Below are positions 8,660 through 17,084 of a DNA stretch of 64,000 nucleotides, piece by piece. Position 1 is the first letter of the stretch, and each line of letters begins with the position of its first letter. The notes beneath the pieces are model-generated. The model was not told where the DNA came from. It searched no databases and saw nothing but the letters and a program-made list of their open reading frames with translations. Both the position numbers and the translations under genes were made by a program. The stretch comes from Propioniciclava soli (GTDB lineage: Bacteria; Actinomycetota; Actinomycetes; Propionibacteriales; Propionibacteriaceae), in assembly GCF_014858005.1 (NCBI RefSeq), contig NZ_JACYOT010000007.1:1-64000 (forward strand), in the 5' to 3' direction.

Positions 8660-9670
8660 TCACACCGGGCGCTTCTGCGGACCGTTCTGCGCCGTCATCG
8701 CCGGGTCGGACACGACCACGTCGCCGAGCGCCTCGTCGATCGCCCGCATGGCGTCGGCGGGGATCTCGACGCCGGAGGCCTTGACGTTCTCGGTGACCTG
8801 CTCGGGCCGGGAGGCGCCGATGATCGCTGCGGCGAGGTTCTTGTTCTGCAGCACCCAGGCCACGGCCAGCTGCGCCATGGAGAGGTCGAGCCCCTCGGCG
8901 ATCGGCTTGAGTTTCTGCACCCGGCCGAGCACGTCGTCGTTCATGAACCGCTTGATCATGTCGGCGCCGCCCTTGGTGTCGGTGGCGCGCGAGCCCTCCG
9001 GCAGATCCTCGCCCGGCACGTACTTGCCGGTGAGCACCCCCTGCGCGATGGGCGACCACACGATCTGGCTCACCCCCAGCTCCTCGCAGGTGGGCACGAC
9101 CTCGGGCTCGATGACGCGCCACAGCATCGAGTACTGCGGCTGGCTGCTGATGAGCTGGATGCCAAGGTCGCGGGCCAGCTCGTGACCGGCGCGGATCTGG
9201 TCGGCCGTCCACTCGCTGACGCCGATGTAGAGCGCCTTGCCGGCGCGCACGACGTCCGCGAACGCCTGCATGGTTTCCTCCAGCGGCGTCTCGGTGTCGA
9301 ACCGATGCGCCTGGTAGAGGTCGACGTAGTCGGTCTGCAGCCGCTGCAGCGAGCCGTCGATGGACTCCATGATGTGCTTGCGGGACAGGCCGCAGTCGTT
9401 CGGCCCCTTCGGCCCGGTCGGCCAGTAGACCTTCGTGAAGATCTCCAGCGACGCCCGGCGCTCGCCCTTGAGCGCCTCGCCGAGCACCTCCTCGGCGACG
9501 GTGTTGGCGTAGACGTCGGCGGTGTCGAAGCTCGTGATGCCGGCGTCCAGCGCGGCCCGGACGCACGCCGTCGCCGCCTCGTTCTCGACCTGCGAGCCGT
9601 GGGTGAGCCAGTTGCCGTACACGATCTCGGTGATCTTCAGCCCGGAGTTGCCCAGGTAGCGGTACTTCAT
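8660..9670 (-). CDS. Aldo/keto reductase (potassium-channel beta-like subgroup)
   Basis: 336 residues, NADPH-dependent TIM barrel. Visible are YRYLGNSGLKITEIVYG at the N-terminus, ITSFDTADVYANTVAEEVLG (the active-site Asp and Tyr), YVDLYQAHRFD and the C-terminal IIGASRPEQVTENV that binds the cofactor phosphate. ATG at 9670 is set by AAGGAG 6 nt upstream; the GTG at 9676 would overlap that site. It is divergent from the folP-like gene. The physiological carbonyl substrate is not deducible. Confidence 0.9.
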   Translation of the reverse strand: MKYRYLGNSGLKITEIVYGNWLTHGSQVENEAATACVRAALDAGITSFDTADVYANTVAEEVLGEALKGERRASLEIFTKVYWPTGPKGPNDCGLSRKHIMESIDGSLQRLQTDYVDLYQAHRFDTETPLEETMQAFADVVRAGKALYIGVSEWTADQIRAGHELARDLGIQLISSQPQYSMLWRVIEPEVVPTCEELGVSQIVWSPIAQGVLTGKYVPGEDLPEGSRATDTKGGADMIKRFMNDDVLGRVQKLKPIAEGLDLSMAQLAVAWVLQNKNLAAAIIGASRPEQVTENVKASGVEIPADAMRAIDEALGDVVVSDPAMTAQNGPQKRPV

Positions 9671-9833
9671 CGTCACTCCTTGTGGTGGGGAAAGGTTGCT
9701 GTGGACAGATGGGGTGGGGGCAGGTTGACCCCACCATGTCTACCACCGGCGCCTGACAGTGCGCCCCGATGCTCTCGGCCGAGCCCCGCCGCATCCGGAC
9801 AAGCAGGTTTGCCCGATCAGTGACAATCGCGCC

Positions 9834-10751
9834 GTGACCGAGCACGTCTGGCCCGTGAACCTCCCCCGCACGCCTGTGCTCGTGCTGCGGGGGCAGCGTT
9901 TCGACGCCGCTCACCCGGCGGTGATGGCGATCCTCAACCGCACGCCGGACTCGTTCTGGGCGAGTTCCGGCAGCCAGGGGGTGGACGAATCGCTCGCAGC
10001 GCTCGACGCCGCCGTGGCTGCAGGGGCGGATCTGGTGGACGTCGGGGGTGTCCGGGCCGGGCAGGCCGGTGACTGGGTGGACGCCCGGACCGAGATCGGG
10101 CGCATTCAGCCCCTGCTCGCGAAGGCCAGGGAGCGACACCCGGATCTCGTGCTCAGCGTCGACACGTGGCGCAGCGAGGTGCTGGCCGCCGTCGCCGATC
10201 TGGGGATCGACCTCGTGAACGACACGTGGGCGGGCCACGACCCCGATCTGGCGGCGGCCGCAGGCGACCTCGGGGCGGGTTACGTCGTGTCGCACACCGG
10301 GGGGCTGCCGCCGCGGACGGATCCGGTCGCCGTCTCCTACGGCGACGATCCGGACGCCGTCGTCGCGTCCGTCATCACCGGGCTGCGGGAAGGAGCGCGC
10401 CGGGCGATGGACGCCGGCGTTGCACCCGAGGCGGTGCTTGTGGATCCGACCCTGGATTTCGGCAAGACGACCCGCCACTCGTTGCGCGTGCTGCGCGCCA
10501 CCGCACAGATCGCCTCGCTCGGCCACCCGGTGCTCCAGGCCATCTCGCGGAAGGACTTCGTGGGGGAGACCCTTGGCCTGCCCGTGGCCGATCGGCTGGA
10601 GGGGTCGCTGGCGGCGACCGCGGTGGCGGCCTGGCTGGGGGCGACGGTGTTCCGCACCCACGACGTTGCGGCCACTCGGCGCACTCTCGACATGGTCGCG
10701 TCCGTGCGGGGTGACCGACCCCCGGCCCGGGCCGAACGGGGTGAGCCATGA
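9834..10751 (+). CDS. FolP2-like dihydropteroate synthase family protein
   Basis: 305 residues. The pterin-binding fold shows MAILNRTPDSFWAS, GADLVDVGGVRAG, LSVDTWRSEVLAAV, YVVSHTGGLPPRTDPVAVSYGDD, LVDPTLDFGKTTRHSL and a late FRTHDVAATRRTL. The HTGG segment followed by PPRTDP is typical of the actinobacterial FolP2 paralogue, which has been reported to lack ordinary sulfonamide-sensitive DHPS activity in mycobacteria; whether this copy is active is open. GTG at 9834 aligns with the expected start. It overlaps the downstream gene by ATGA. No other folate gene is adjacent. Confidence 0.82.
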   Translation: MTEHVWPVNLPRTPVLVLRGQRFDAAHPAVMAILNRTPDSFWASSGSQGVDESLAALDAAVAAGADLVDVGGVRAGQAGDWVDARTEIGRIQPLLAKARERHPDLVLSVDTWRSEVLAAVADLGIDLVNDTWAGHDPDLAAAAGDLGAGYVVSHTGGLPPRTDPVAVSYGDDPDAVVASVITGLREGARRAMDAGVAPEAVLVDPTLDFGKTTRHSLRVLRATAQIASLGHPVLQAISRKDFVGETLGLPVADRLEGSLAATAVAAWLGATVFRTHDVAATRRTLDMVASVRGDRPPARAERGEP

Positions 10752-11131
10752 GCGGCCCGAGCGGGTTCGAGAGCTGGATCGACCGCCAGATCCGGGAAGC
10801 GATGGAACGTGGCGCGTTCGATCACCTGCCCGGTGCGGGCAAGCCCCTGCACCTTGACGACGACCCCGACTGGTGGGTCAAGAACAAGATGCGCGCCGAG
10901 AACCTCGAACCGGTGCTGACCGGGCCGGCCGCGCTGCGCCGCGAGGTGGCCGACATCCAGAGCGCGCTCGCCGACGCCCGTACCGAGGTGGAGGCCCGCG
11001 AGCGCTGCGAGGACCTCAACGGTCGTATTCGTGCGTACTACGCCGCCCCCCAGCGCGGCCGGCAGCTGGTGGTGCGGCTGGTCGACGTGGACGCCGAGGT
11101 GGCGCGCTGGCGCCAGAGGCGGTCCGGCTGA
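10748..11131 (+). CDS. DnaJC28-domain (DUF1992) protein
   Basis: 127 residues. The signature WIDRQIREAMERGAFDHLPG then GKPLHLDDDPDWWVKNKM is the conserved domain found in human DNAJC28 and in bacterial DUF1992 proteins. The bacterial members lack a J domain, as this one does. Coiled, charged helices make up the rest. The molecular role is unknown. ATG overlaps the FolP2-like stop as ATGA, so the two are translationally coupled. Confidence 0.85.
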   Translation: MSGPSGFESWIDRQIREAMERGAFDHLPGAGKPLHLDDDPDWWVKNKMRAENLEPVLTGPAALRREVADIQSALADARTEVEARERCEDLNGRIRAYYAAPQRGRQLVVRLVDVDAEVARWRQRRSG

Positions 11132-11216
11132 GCGCCGGCGGGTGGCCCGGCGAGCCGCCTGCCACTGCGGTCGGATGGTTGAAGGTGCAACTTCAGACCC
11201 AGGTCGCAGCAACCAG

Positions 11217-11247
11217 CTGGCTGGTAAATGGTTTCCAGAACTAAAAT
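11217..11247 (+). promoter_or_regulatory. Candidate promoter giving a leaderless transcript
   Basis: TAAAAT (11242-11247) ends 6 nt before the GTG start at 11254, with TGGCTG (11217-11222) 19 nt upstream as a weak -35. If used, transcription would begin at the start codon. No ribosome binding site is present, which fits. Confidence 0.45.
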
Positions 11248-11253
11248 TGCTCG

Positions 11254-12198
11254 GTGAGCACGACCACTTCCCCACGCCCAACCCTGGAGCTGTCACCCAC
11301 CGCCATCACGGCCGGTGCCCTCTCGTCCGTCACCGCCTCCGTCCTCGGCTCGACCCTCGGCACGGCGGGCACGCTCGCCGGTGCCGCCATCGGATCGGTG
11401 GTGGGTGCCGTCGCGACCGCGCTCTACTCCTTCGGCATCCGGCGGACGCACTACTCCGTTTCTTCCATCTCCGACCGCTTCCGCGGTGACTCTCCCGACG
11501 CGGGTGTCGCCGACGTCGCACCGGCCGGCACCACCGACGCCGACATGGAGGCAGCGCACTTCCAAGGGGATGTGCCGGACGCCGTCCTGTTCACCGGTCT
11601 CAGCTCCGGGGTGCACCCGGACGCCCCCGCTCTCGACGGTGTCGCGCCCGGGCTGGTCCCGACCGGTCCCGATGGCGCGGTCGGCGAGCCCGCCGGCATC
11701 GGCCCGACGGCCACACGCGGCGGATCGGAGGAGCGAACGGGTGCGGATACAGGCGTGGCCCCGGGTGCGGAAGCGACCGCCGCCGGTACCAGCCGACGCT
11801 CGGGGCTGCGCTGGGCGGCGGCGGGGGCGCTCGCGTCCGCCGGTGTGGCGTTCGTCGTGGGCCTGGGGGTGATCACGGGCGTCGAGGCCAGCACGGGCCG
11901 AGCGCTCTCCGGCGGCGAGGGCACGACGGTGGGCAACGTGACGACGGTCGAGAGGGCCGAGACCTCCGACGCTGCGACCGGGGCGTCCGATGCGTCGACG
12001 CCGGCGCCCACCGCCACGCCGACCGAGCCGACACCCGCCGCCACGGCCACGCCGACCGCCACGCCGTCACCGACGGCCCCCACTCCGACGGCAACCCCCG
12101 TTCCGACCGCGACACCCGCGGCGGCCGGGTCGACGCCGTCGGCCGTGAGCATGGCGACCAACGAGGCCGTCCCCACCCCCGCCACGCCTGCGCAGTGA
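11254..12198 (+). CDS. Hypothetical membrane protein with Thr/Pro-rich tail
   Basis: 314 residues, no recognised family. An N-terminal segment rich in Ala, Gly, Thr and Ser (residues 15-60: AITAGALSSVTASVLGSTLG) is amphipathic-hydrophobic and of the kind that inserts in or coats membranes. A middle acidic region follows, then one clear membrane helix (WAAAGALASAGVAFVVGLGV, near 188-207) and a C-terminal tail of degenerate TPTPT/ATPTATP repeats that probably lies outside the cell. GTG start without a ribosome binding site. It is flanked by small membrane proteins. The function is unknown. Confidence 0.72.
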   Translation: MSTTTSPRPTLELSPTAITAGALSSVTASVLGSTLGTAGTLAGAAIGSVVGAVATALYSFGIRRTHYSVSSISDRFRGDSPDAGVADVAPAGTTDADMEAAHFQGDVPDAVLFTGLSSGVHPDAPALDGVAPGLVPTGPDGAVGEPAGIGPTATRGGSEERTGADTGVAPGAEATAAGTSRRSGLRWAAAGALASAGVAFVVGLGVITGVEASTGRALSGGEGTTVGNVTTVERAETSDAATGASDASTPAPTATPTEPTPAATATPTATPSPTAPTPTATPVPTATPAAAGSTPSAVSMATNEAVPTPATPAQ

Positions 12199-12208
12199 CC
12201 GTCGCCGG

Positions 12209-12610
12209 TCAGGCCCGCGCCGGGGCGTCCGCGTCCGGCAGGGTGTGGCGGTAGGTCCACGAGGTGAGGGCGGTGCCCAGCATCACGATCAGCACCCCGA
12301 CGAAGATGTGGAGCGACACCTGGTGGGTCTCACCGAGCGCGACCTGGATGCCCACGGCTGCGGCCAGCGCCACGGCGAGGGTGAGGTTCACCGGCCCGGC
12401 GGAGCGTCGGAGCGCCACGTACACCAGCGCGTTGGCCACGCACACCGCGAGGGTCACCCAGGCACCCCAGACGTGGTAGGGGCGGAACTGCGCCTGCCCA
12501 CCCAGGAACGCCGAAGCCCACCCGGCCTGGCCGAGGAGGCAACTCAGGGCCACCGTGACGCCCGAGCGCAGCGCGATGAGGTGGGGGTGGGGCAGACGCG
12601 GCATCGGCAT
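12209..12610 (-). CDS. Small four-helix membrane protein
   Basis: About 133 residues with four predicted membrane helices: VTVALSCLLGQAGWASAFLG, WGAWVTLAVCVANALVYVAL, LTLAVALAAAVGIQVALG and SLHIFVGVLIVMLGTALTSW. The short polar C-terminus is cytoplasmic or external depending on topology. ATG at 12610 was chosen, with GATGGGG upstream on the coding strand. The family is unknown; no catalytic or binding motif is visible. It lies convergent with the Thr/Pro-rich protein gene. Confidence 0.65.
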   Translation of the reverse strand: MPMPRLPHPHLIALRSGVTVALSCLLGQAGWASAFLGGQAQFRPYHVWGAWVTLAVCVANALVYVALRRSAGPVNLTLAVALAAAVGIQVALGETHQVSLHIFVGVLIVMLGTALTSWTYRHTLPDADAPARA

Positions 12611-12657
12611 CACCCCATCGTGGCAGATGCCTGGTCGCCCGGGCAGTGGGCGTTAGC

Positions 12658-13296
12658 ATGGGCGCCGTGACCCCCGCGACCGACGCCTCCGCCACGGCAC
12701 CCACCAGCCGGACCACCCCGGACGCCCCCGGGCGCCGTCGGTTCTCGCCGGCCCGGGCGGGTTACGCCCTGCTGGCGCTGCTGGCGCACGCGGCCGTCGG
12801 GCTGGCGTGGCTGGTGACGGCCTTGGCTGTGATGGGGTCCTTGGGCGTGCTGCGGCGGATCGCCATGAATTCCGAGTTCGCCTGGGACACGGGGCGGTTG
12901 CCACAGCCGTGGGTCATCGTGGTGGGGATCGTCGCGATCCTCGTCAGTCACCTGTTCTTGCGGTGGGCGATGCGCGGGGCCGGCGGCGGTCACGCCGCCT
13001 GGGGGCCGTCCGTCATCGCCTGGTGCGGGGCCTTCCTCGGCGTCGCCCTGGGTGCCTATTTCTGGATTCCGCCCGTGGTGGTGGGGGAGCAGGTGGGGCC
13101 GGCCTCGGGCGAGTCGACGCCGTGGGGCATCCTCGGCTGGGTGGCGCACTACGCGCGCCTCGCGTTGCCGGCGGCGGTGGGCCTCGTGACGCTGGTGTTG
13201 CTCCTGGTCAGCCGCAATTCTCCGCTGGTGGTGCTGTGGCGTTGGTGGCGCTCGCGCCCGCGGCGTCCGTTCGGCCGACGCGCCGAGCGAGCCTGA
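12658..13296 (+). CDS. Hypothetical integral membrane protein
   Basis: 212 residues. A Thr/Ala/Pro-rich N-terminus is followed by four hydrophobic helices near residues 35-60, 85-105, 120-142 and 165-190, and a very basic C-terminus (SRPRRPFGRRAER), which places the tail in the cytoplasm. No family could be assigned. ATG at 12658 sits just after GTTAGC. It is divergent from the 12209-12610 gene, separated by 47 bp that must hold both promoters. Confidence 0.7.
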   Translation: MGAVTPATDASATAPTSRTTPDAPGRRRFSPARAGYALLALLAHAAVGLAWLVTALAVMGSLGVLRRIAMNSEFAWDTGRLPQPWVIVVGIVAILVSHLFLRWAMRGAGGGHAAWGPSVIAWCGAFLGVALGAYFWIPPVVVGEQVGPASGESTPWGILGWVAHYARLALPAAVGLVTLVLLLVSRNSPLVVLWRWWRSRPRRPFGRRAERA

Positions 13297-13434
13297 GCGC
13301 GCGCGGGCCCGCACCGCCCGCCGGCGAACGGATCCCGAGGGCTTTCCCGCCTGTACACAAGGCGTTCACCCCGGCATGATCGGCTGCAGGGACGCCCCCG
13401 ACCCGCGACGCCGCATCACTCATCCGGAGGAACC

Positions 13435-16002
13435 ATGAACCGCACCCGACGCGCCGTGGCCCTGGCCGCGACGCTCGGCCTGCTCGGCGCCGGCAGCATC
13501 GCCGGCTCGGCCCAGGCCGCGACACCCGTCGACGCCATCAGCGAGGGCCTCACGCCCGTCACGCTGCTCAACTTCAACGACTTCCACGGCCGCATCGACG
13601 ACGGCCTCGCCCTGACGGGCGTACTCGGCAAGAACTTCGCCTGCACGATCCAGACGGCACGGGCCACGTACGGCGCCGAGCAGACGGTGCTGCTCTCCGC
13701 CGGTGACAACGTCGGGGCGTCGTCGTTCGCCTCCAACATTCTCGGCGACCTGCCGACGCTGGAGTACCTCAACGCGCTGGGCGTCACCGCCTCCGCCGTC
13801 GGCAACCACGAGTTCGACCGCGGCTTCCCCTGGTTGCAGGGTGAGGCGATCCCGGCCGCCGGGTTCCAGTATCTGGGCGCGAACGTCTACGAGCGGGGCA
13901 CGACCACCCCGGCGCTCGAGGAGTACCGCCTCACCGAGGTGAACGGGGTGATGCTCGGCATCATCGGTGCGGTCACCGACGAGACGCCGTCGTTGGTCGG
14001 GCCCGACGGCATTTCATCGATCGAGTTCGGCGACCCGGTCGCAGCCGTCAACCGGGTGGCCGCCCAACTCTCCGACGGCAACGCGCTGAACGGCGAGGCC
14101 GACGTCCTCATCGCCGAGTACCACGACGGTGCCGCCGTGGCGACGAGCCTAGGCGCAGCGGAGGACGCCACCGAGATCTTCGACCGCATCGTCAACGACA
14201 CCTCCCCCGCGGTCGACGTCGTCTTCAACGGCCACACCCACCTCGCCTACCAGTGGGACGGCCCGGTGGAGTCCGGCACGCGCGTCATCAGCCAGTCGGC
14301 CAGCTACGGCGCGCGGCTCGGCGTCGTCCAGCTCGGCTACAACGCCGAGACCGGCGAGGTGGAGGAGTACATCGCCAGCCAGCTCGCGACCGCGCCCGTC
14401 ACGCCCGCCTGCGAGGCCGACCCGACCTATGCGGCGGCTGCCGAGATCGTCGACGAGGCCGTGGCCAACGCCAAGGAGATCGGCACGCAACCGGTGGCCG
14501 AGATCAGCGCCGACATCACCACGGCCTACGGCGACGCCCAGGTCGTCCAGGGTGTCTACTGGGGCACGACGCGCGATGATCGCCTCCGCGAGAGCGCGTT
14601 GGGCAACCTGGCTGCCAACGCGTGGGCGTGGGCGGCCAACCAACCCGGCCGGACTGGCGCCGACATCGGCATCATGAACCCGGGCGGCCTGCGGGCCGAT
14701 CTCTTGTTCGATCCTTCCGACGCCGAGGGCGACGGGGTGGTCACCTACGCCGAGGCTGCCGCGGTGAACCCCTTCGCCAACACGCTGCAGAGCATCGACG
14801 TCACGGGTGCCGTGTTCCGCCAGGTGCTCGAGCAGCAGTGGCAGCCGGCGGCGTCGTCGCGTCCGTTCCTCAAGCTCGGGCTCTCGGACAACGTGCGTTA
14901 CACGTACGACCCGGACGCCGCCGCAGGCAGCCGCATCCTCGATGTGTGGGTCGACGGCGCGCCGCTGGACGAGGCGGCCACCTACACCGTGGCGGCGGGC
15001 AGCTTCCTGATCGGCGGCGGGGACAACTTCACCGCGCTGCAGCAGGGGACGCAGGTGCGTGACCTCGGCCTGATCGACATGGATGCGTTCATCAACTACC
15101 TGGCGGCGCAGGACGTGGTGGAGCCGTCGTTCGAGAAGAACGGCGTGGCCGTCACCGACGGCGCCCTGCCGGTCGCGCGCGGCGAGCAGGCCACGGTGCG
15201 CGTCGATGGGGTCGACCTGACCAGCCTCGGCGCCCCGGCCAACACGGAGTTCGACGTGGTGGTCGACGGCTTCACCATCGGGACAGCCGCCATCACGACC
15301 GCGCGGACGCCCGGCGTCCCGACGCGCGACGGGGCGGCCACCGTCACCCTGACGGTCAACCCGGCGTACGTGGCCGACACCGTGCAGCTCGTCGCCAAGC
15401 CATCGGGGACGGTCGTGACCCTGCCGCTGGCGGCGCTGCCCACGGCGTCGTTCTCCGACGTGACGCCGGCCACGCAGTTCCACGACGAGATCGCGTGGCT
15501 GGGCGGGGCCGGGATCGCGCAGGGCTGGCCCGACGGCACGTTCCGCCCGGTGACGGCGATCCATCGTGACGCCATGGCGGCCTTCCTGTACCGCCTCGCC
15601 GGGAGCCCCGAGTTCCCCGTCCCGGCCGAATCGCCGTTCAGTGACGTGCCGACAACCCACCAGTTCTACAAGGAGATCGCGTGGCTGTCGCAGCGCGAGA
15701 TCGCCAACGGCTGGAGCGACGGCACCTTCCGCCCCGACCTGTCGATCGGCCGGGACGCCATGGCGGCCTTCCTCCACCGCGCCGCGGGCAGCCCCGCCTA
15801 CACGCCGCCGGCGACCTCGCCGTTCAGCGACGTGACGGTCGACTCGGAGTTCTACACCGAGATCGCCTGGCTGCACTCGACGGGGATCACGACCGGTTGG
15901 CCGGACGGCACCTTCCGCCCGACCGATCCGGTGAACCGTGACGCGATGGCGGCGTTCCTCCACCGCTACGTCGCCGAGTTCGGGGTGCCCGAGCTGGGCT
16001 GA
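13435..16002 (+). CDS. Secreted bifunctional metallophosphatase/5'-nucleotidase with SLH-like repeats
   Basis: 855 residues. A signal peptide (AVALAATLGLLGAGSIAGSAQAA) precedes a calcineurin-like phosphoesterase domain with LLNFNDFHGRID (D/H metal ligands), LLSAGDNVGASSF, AVGNHEFDRG and VVFNGHTHLAYQ. The 5'-nucleotidase C-terminal domain follows (ESALGNLAANAWAWAA, GGDNFTALQQ). The tail has three SLH-like repeats, each SDV...FY.EIAWL...G.PDGTFRP...RDAMAAFLHR. It likely hydrolyses extracellular nucleotides at the cell surface. The same repeats end the amidase at 23126, suggesting a common attachment system. ATG follows GGAGGAACC. Confidence 0.93.
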   Translation: MNRTRRAVALAATLGLLGAGSIAGSAQAATPVDAISEGLTPVTLLNFNDFHGRIDDGLALTGVLGKNFACTIQTARATYGAEQTVLLSAGDNVGASSFASNILGDLPTLEYLNALGVTASAVGNHEFDRGFPWLQGEAIPAAGFQYLGANVYERGTTTPALEEYRLTEVNGVMLGIIGAVTDETPSLVGPDGISSIEFGDPVAAVNRVAAQLSDGNALNGEADVLIAEYHDGAAVATSLGAAEDATEIFDRIVNDTSPAVDVVFNGHTHLAYQWDGPVESGTRVISQSASYGARLGVVQLGYNAETGEVEEYIASQLATAPVTPACEADPTYAAAAEIVDEAVANAKEIGTQPVAEISADITTAYGDAQVVQGVYWGTTRDDRLRESALGNLAANAWAWAANQPGRTGADIGIMNPGGLRADLLFDPSDAEGDGVVTYAEAAAVNPFANTLQSIDVTGAVFRQVLEQQWQPAASSRPFLKLGLSDNVRYTYDPDAAAGSRILDVWVDGAPLDEAATYTVAAGSFLIGGGDNFTALQQGTQVRDLGLIDMDAFINYLAAQDVVEPSFEKNGVAVTDGALPVARGEQATVRVDGVDLTSLGAPANTEFDVVVDGFTIGTAAITTARTPGVPTRDGAATVTLTVNPAYVADTVQLVAKPSGTVVTLPLAALPTASFSDVTPATQFHDEIAWLGGAGIAQGWPDGTFRPVTAIHRDAMAAFLYRLAGSPEFPVPAESPFSDVPTTHQFYKEIAWLSQREIANGWSDGTFRPDLSIGRDAMAAFLHRAAGSPAYTPPATSPFSDVTVDSEFYTEIAWLHSTGITTGWPDGTFRPTDPVNRDAMAAFLHRYVAEFGVPELG

Positions 16003-16031
16003 CGTCCATCCTCGCCTCCGGGCGACACGCC

Positions 16032-16064
16032 GCGGGGCGCCTGGTCACCTGACCGGCGCCCCGC
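16032..16064 (+). terminator. Hairpin after the 5'-nucleotidase gene
   Basis: GCGGGGCGCC pairs perfectly with GGCGCCCCGC; inside, GGTC pairs with GACC, giving a long stem with one bulge. No T-run follows, only TTCGCT. Confidence 0.65.
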
Positions 16065-16091
16065 TTCGCTGCGTGTGACAAGGTGGGATGC

Positions 16092-17078
16092 ATGGAAACG
16101 CGACGGATGGAACGGCTCGGGCTCGAGACCTCGGTCATCGGCATGGGTTGCTGGCAGATCGGAGGCAGCTGGGGTGAGGTCGGGCAGGACGACGCGCTCG
16201 CCACGCTGCACGCGGCGGCGGACGCCGGTGTCACCTTCTTCGACACTGCGGACGTCTACGGTGACGGCCGGAGCGAACAGCTGGTGGGCCGGTTCGTGAA
16301 GCAGCGGCCGGCGGGGTCGGTTGTCGTTGCCACGAAGATGGGGCGGCGCGCCGATCCGCACGAGGCGTCCGCGTACACCCTGGACGCCTTCCGCCGCTGG
16401 ATCGACCGCAGCCGGGAGAACCTCGACGTGGCGGCGCTCGACCTGGTGCAGCTGCACTGCCCGCCCTCGGAGGTGTTCGCCTCACCGCAGGTGTTCGAGG
16501 CGCTCGAGACCCTCGTCGCGGAGGGCCGAATCCGCGCCTACGGCGTCTCGGTCGAGCGGTGCGACGAGGCACTGACCGCCCTGGAGCACCCCGGCCTGGC
16601 GAGCATCCAGATCATCGTCAACGCCTTTCGCCACAAGCCGCTCGAGCGGGTGCTGCCCGCCGCGGCGGAGGCGGGCGTCGGCGTCATCGCCCGCGTGCCG
16701 CTGGCCTCGGGCCTGCTGAGCGGACGCTACGACGCCGACACCACGTTCGCCGCGGACGACCACCGCAGCTTCAACCGCCACGGAGAACAATTCGACCGGG
16801 GCGAGACGTTCTCCGGCGTGCCCTACGACGTCGGCGTCGCCGCCGCCCAGGAGTTCTCGGCGTTGGCGCCCGAGGGCGTCACCCCGGCGCAGTTCGCGCT
16901 GCGCTGGCTGGTGGACACCCCCGGTGTCAGCGTGGTCATCCCGGGGGCGCGCAACCCTGAGCAGGCGCGGGCCAACGCCGCGGCCGGCTCGCTGGCCCCG
17001 GTCACCGACGCGCAGCGCGCCGCCGTGGCTGCGCTGTACGAGGAGCGGATCGCCGAGCACGTGCACGCGTCCTGGTGA
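16092..17078 (+). CDS. Aldo/keto reductase
   Basis: 328 residues. The NADP-dependent TIM barrel is recognised from MERLGLETSVIGMGCWQIGG, VTFFDTADVYGDGRSEQLVG (Asp and Tyr of the catalytic tetrad), VVVATKMGRRA (Lys), LVQLHCPP (the catalytic His position) and VSVVIPGARNPEQARANA near the end. ATG at 16092 follows AAGGTGGGA. It ends 6 bp from the convergent GNAT gene. It is the second of three aldo/keto reductases in the window, each from a different subgroup. Confidence 0.9.
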   Translation: METRRMERLGLETSVIGMGCWQIGGSWGEVGQDDALATLHAAADAGVTFFDTADVYGDGRSEQLVGRFVKQRPAGSVVVATKMGRRADPHEASAYTLDAFRRWIDRSRENLDVAALDLVQLHCPPSEVFASPQVFEALETLVAEGRIRAYGVSVERCDEALTALEHPGLASIQIIVNAFRHKPLERVLPAAAEAGVGVIARVPLASGLLSGRYDADTTFAADDHRSFNRHGEQFDRGETFSGVPYDVGVAAAQEFSALAPEGVTPAQFALRWLVDTPGVSVVIPGARNPEQARANAAAGSLAPVTDAQRAAVAALYEERIAEHVHASW

Positions 17079-17084
17079 GGCGGA

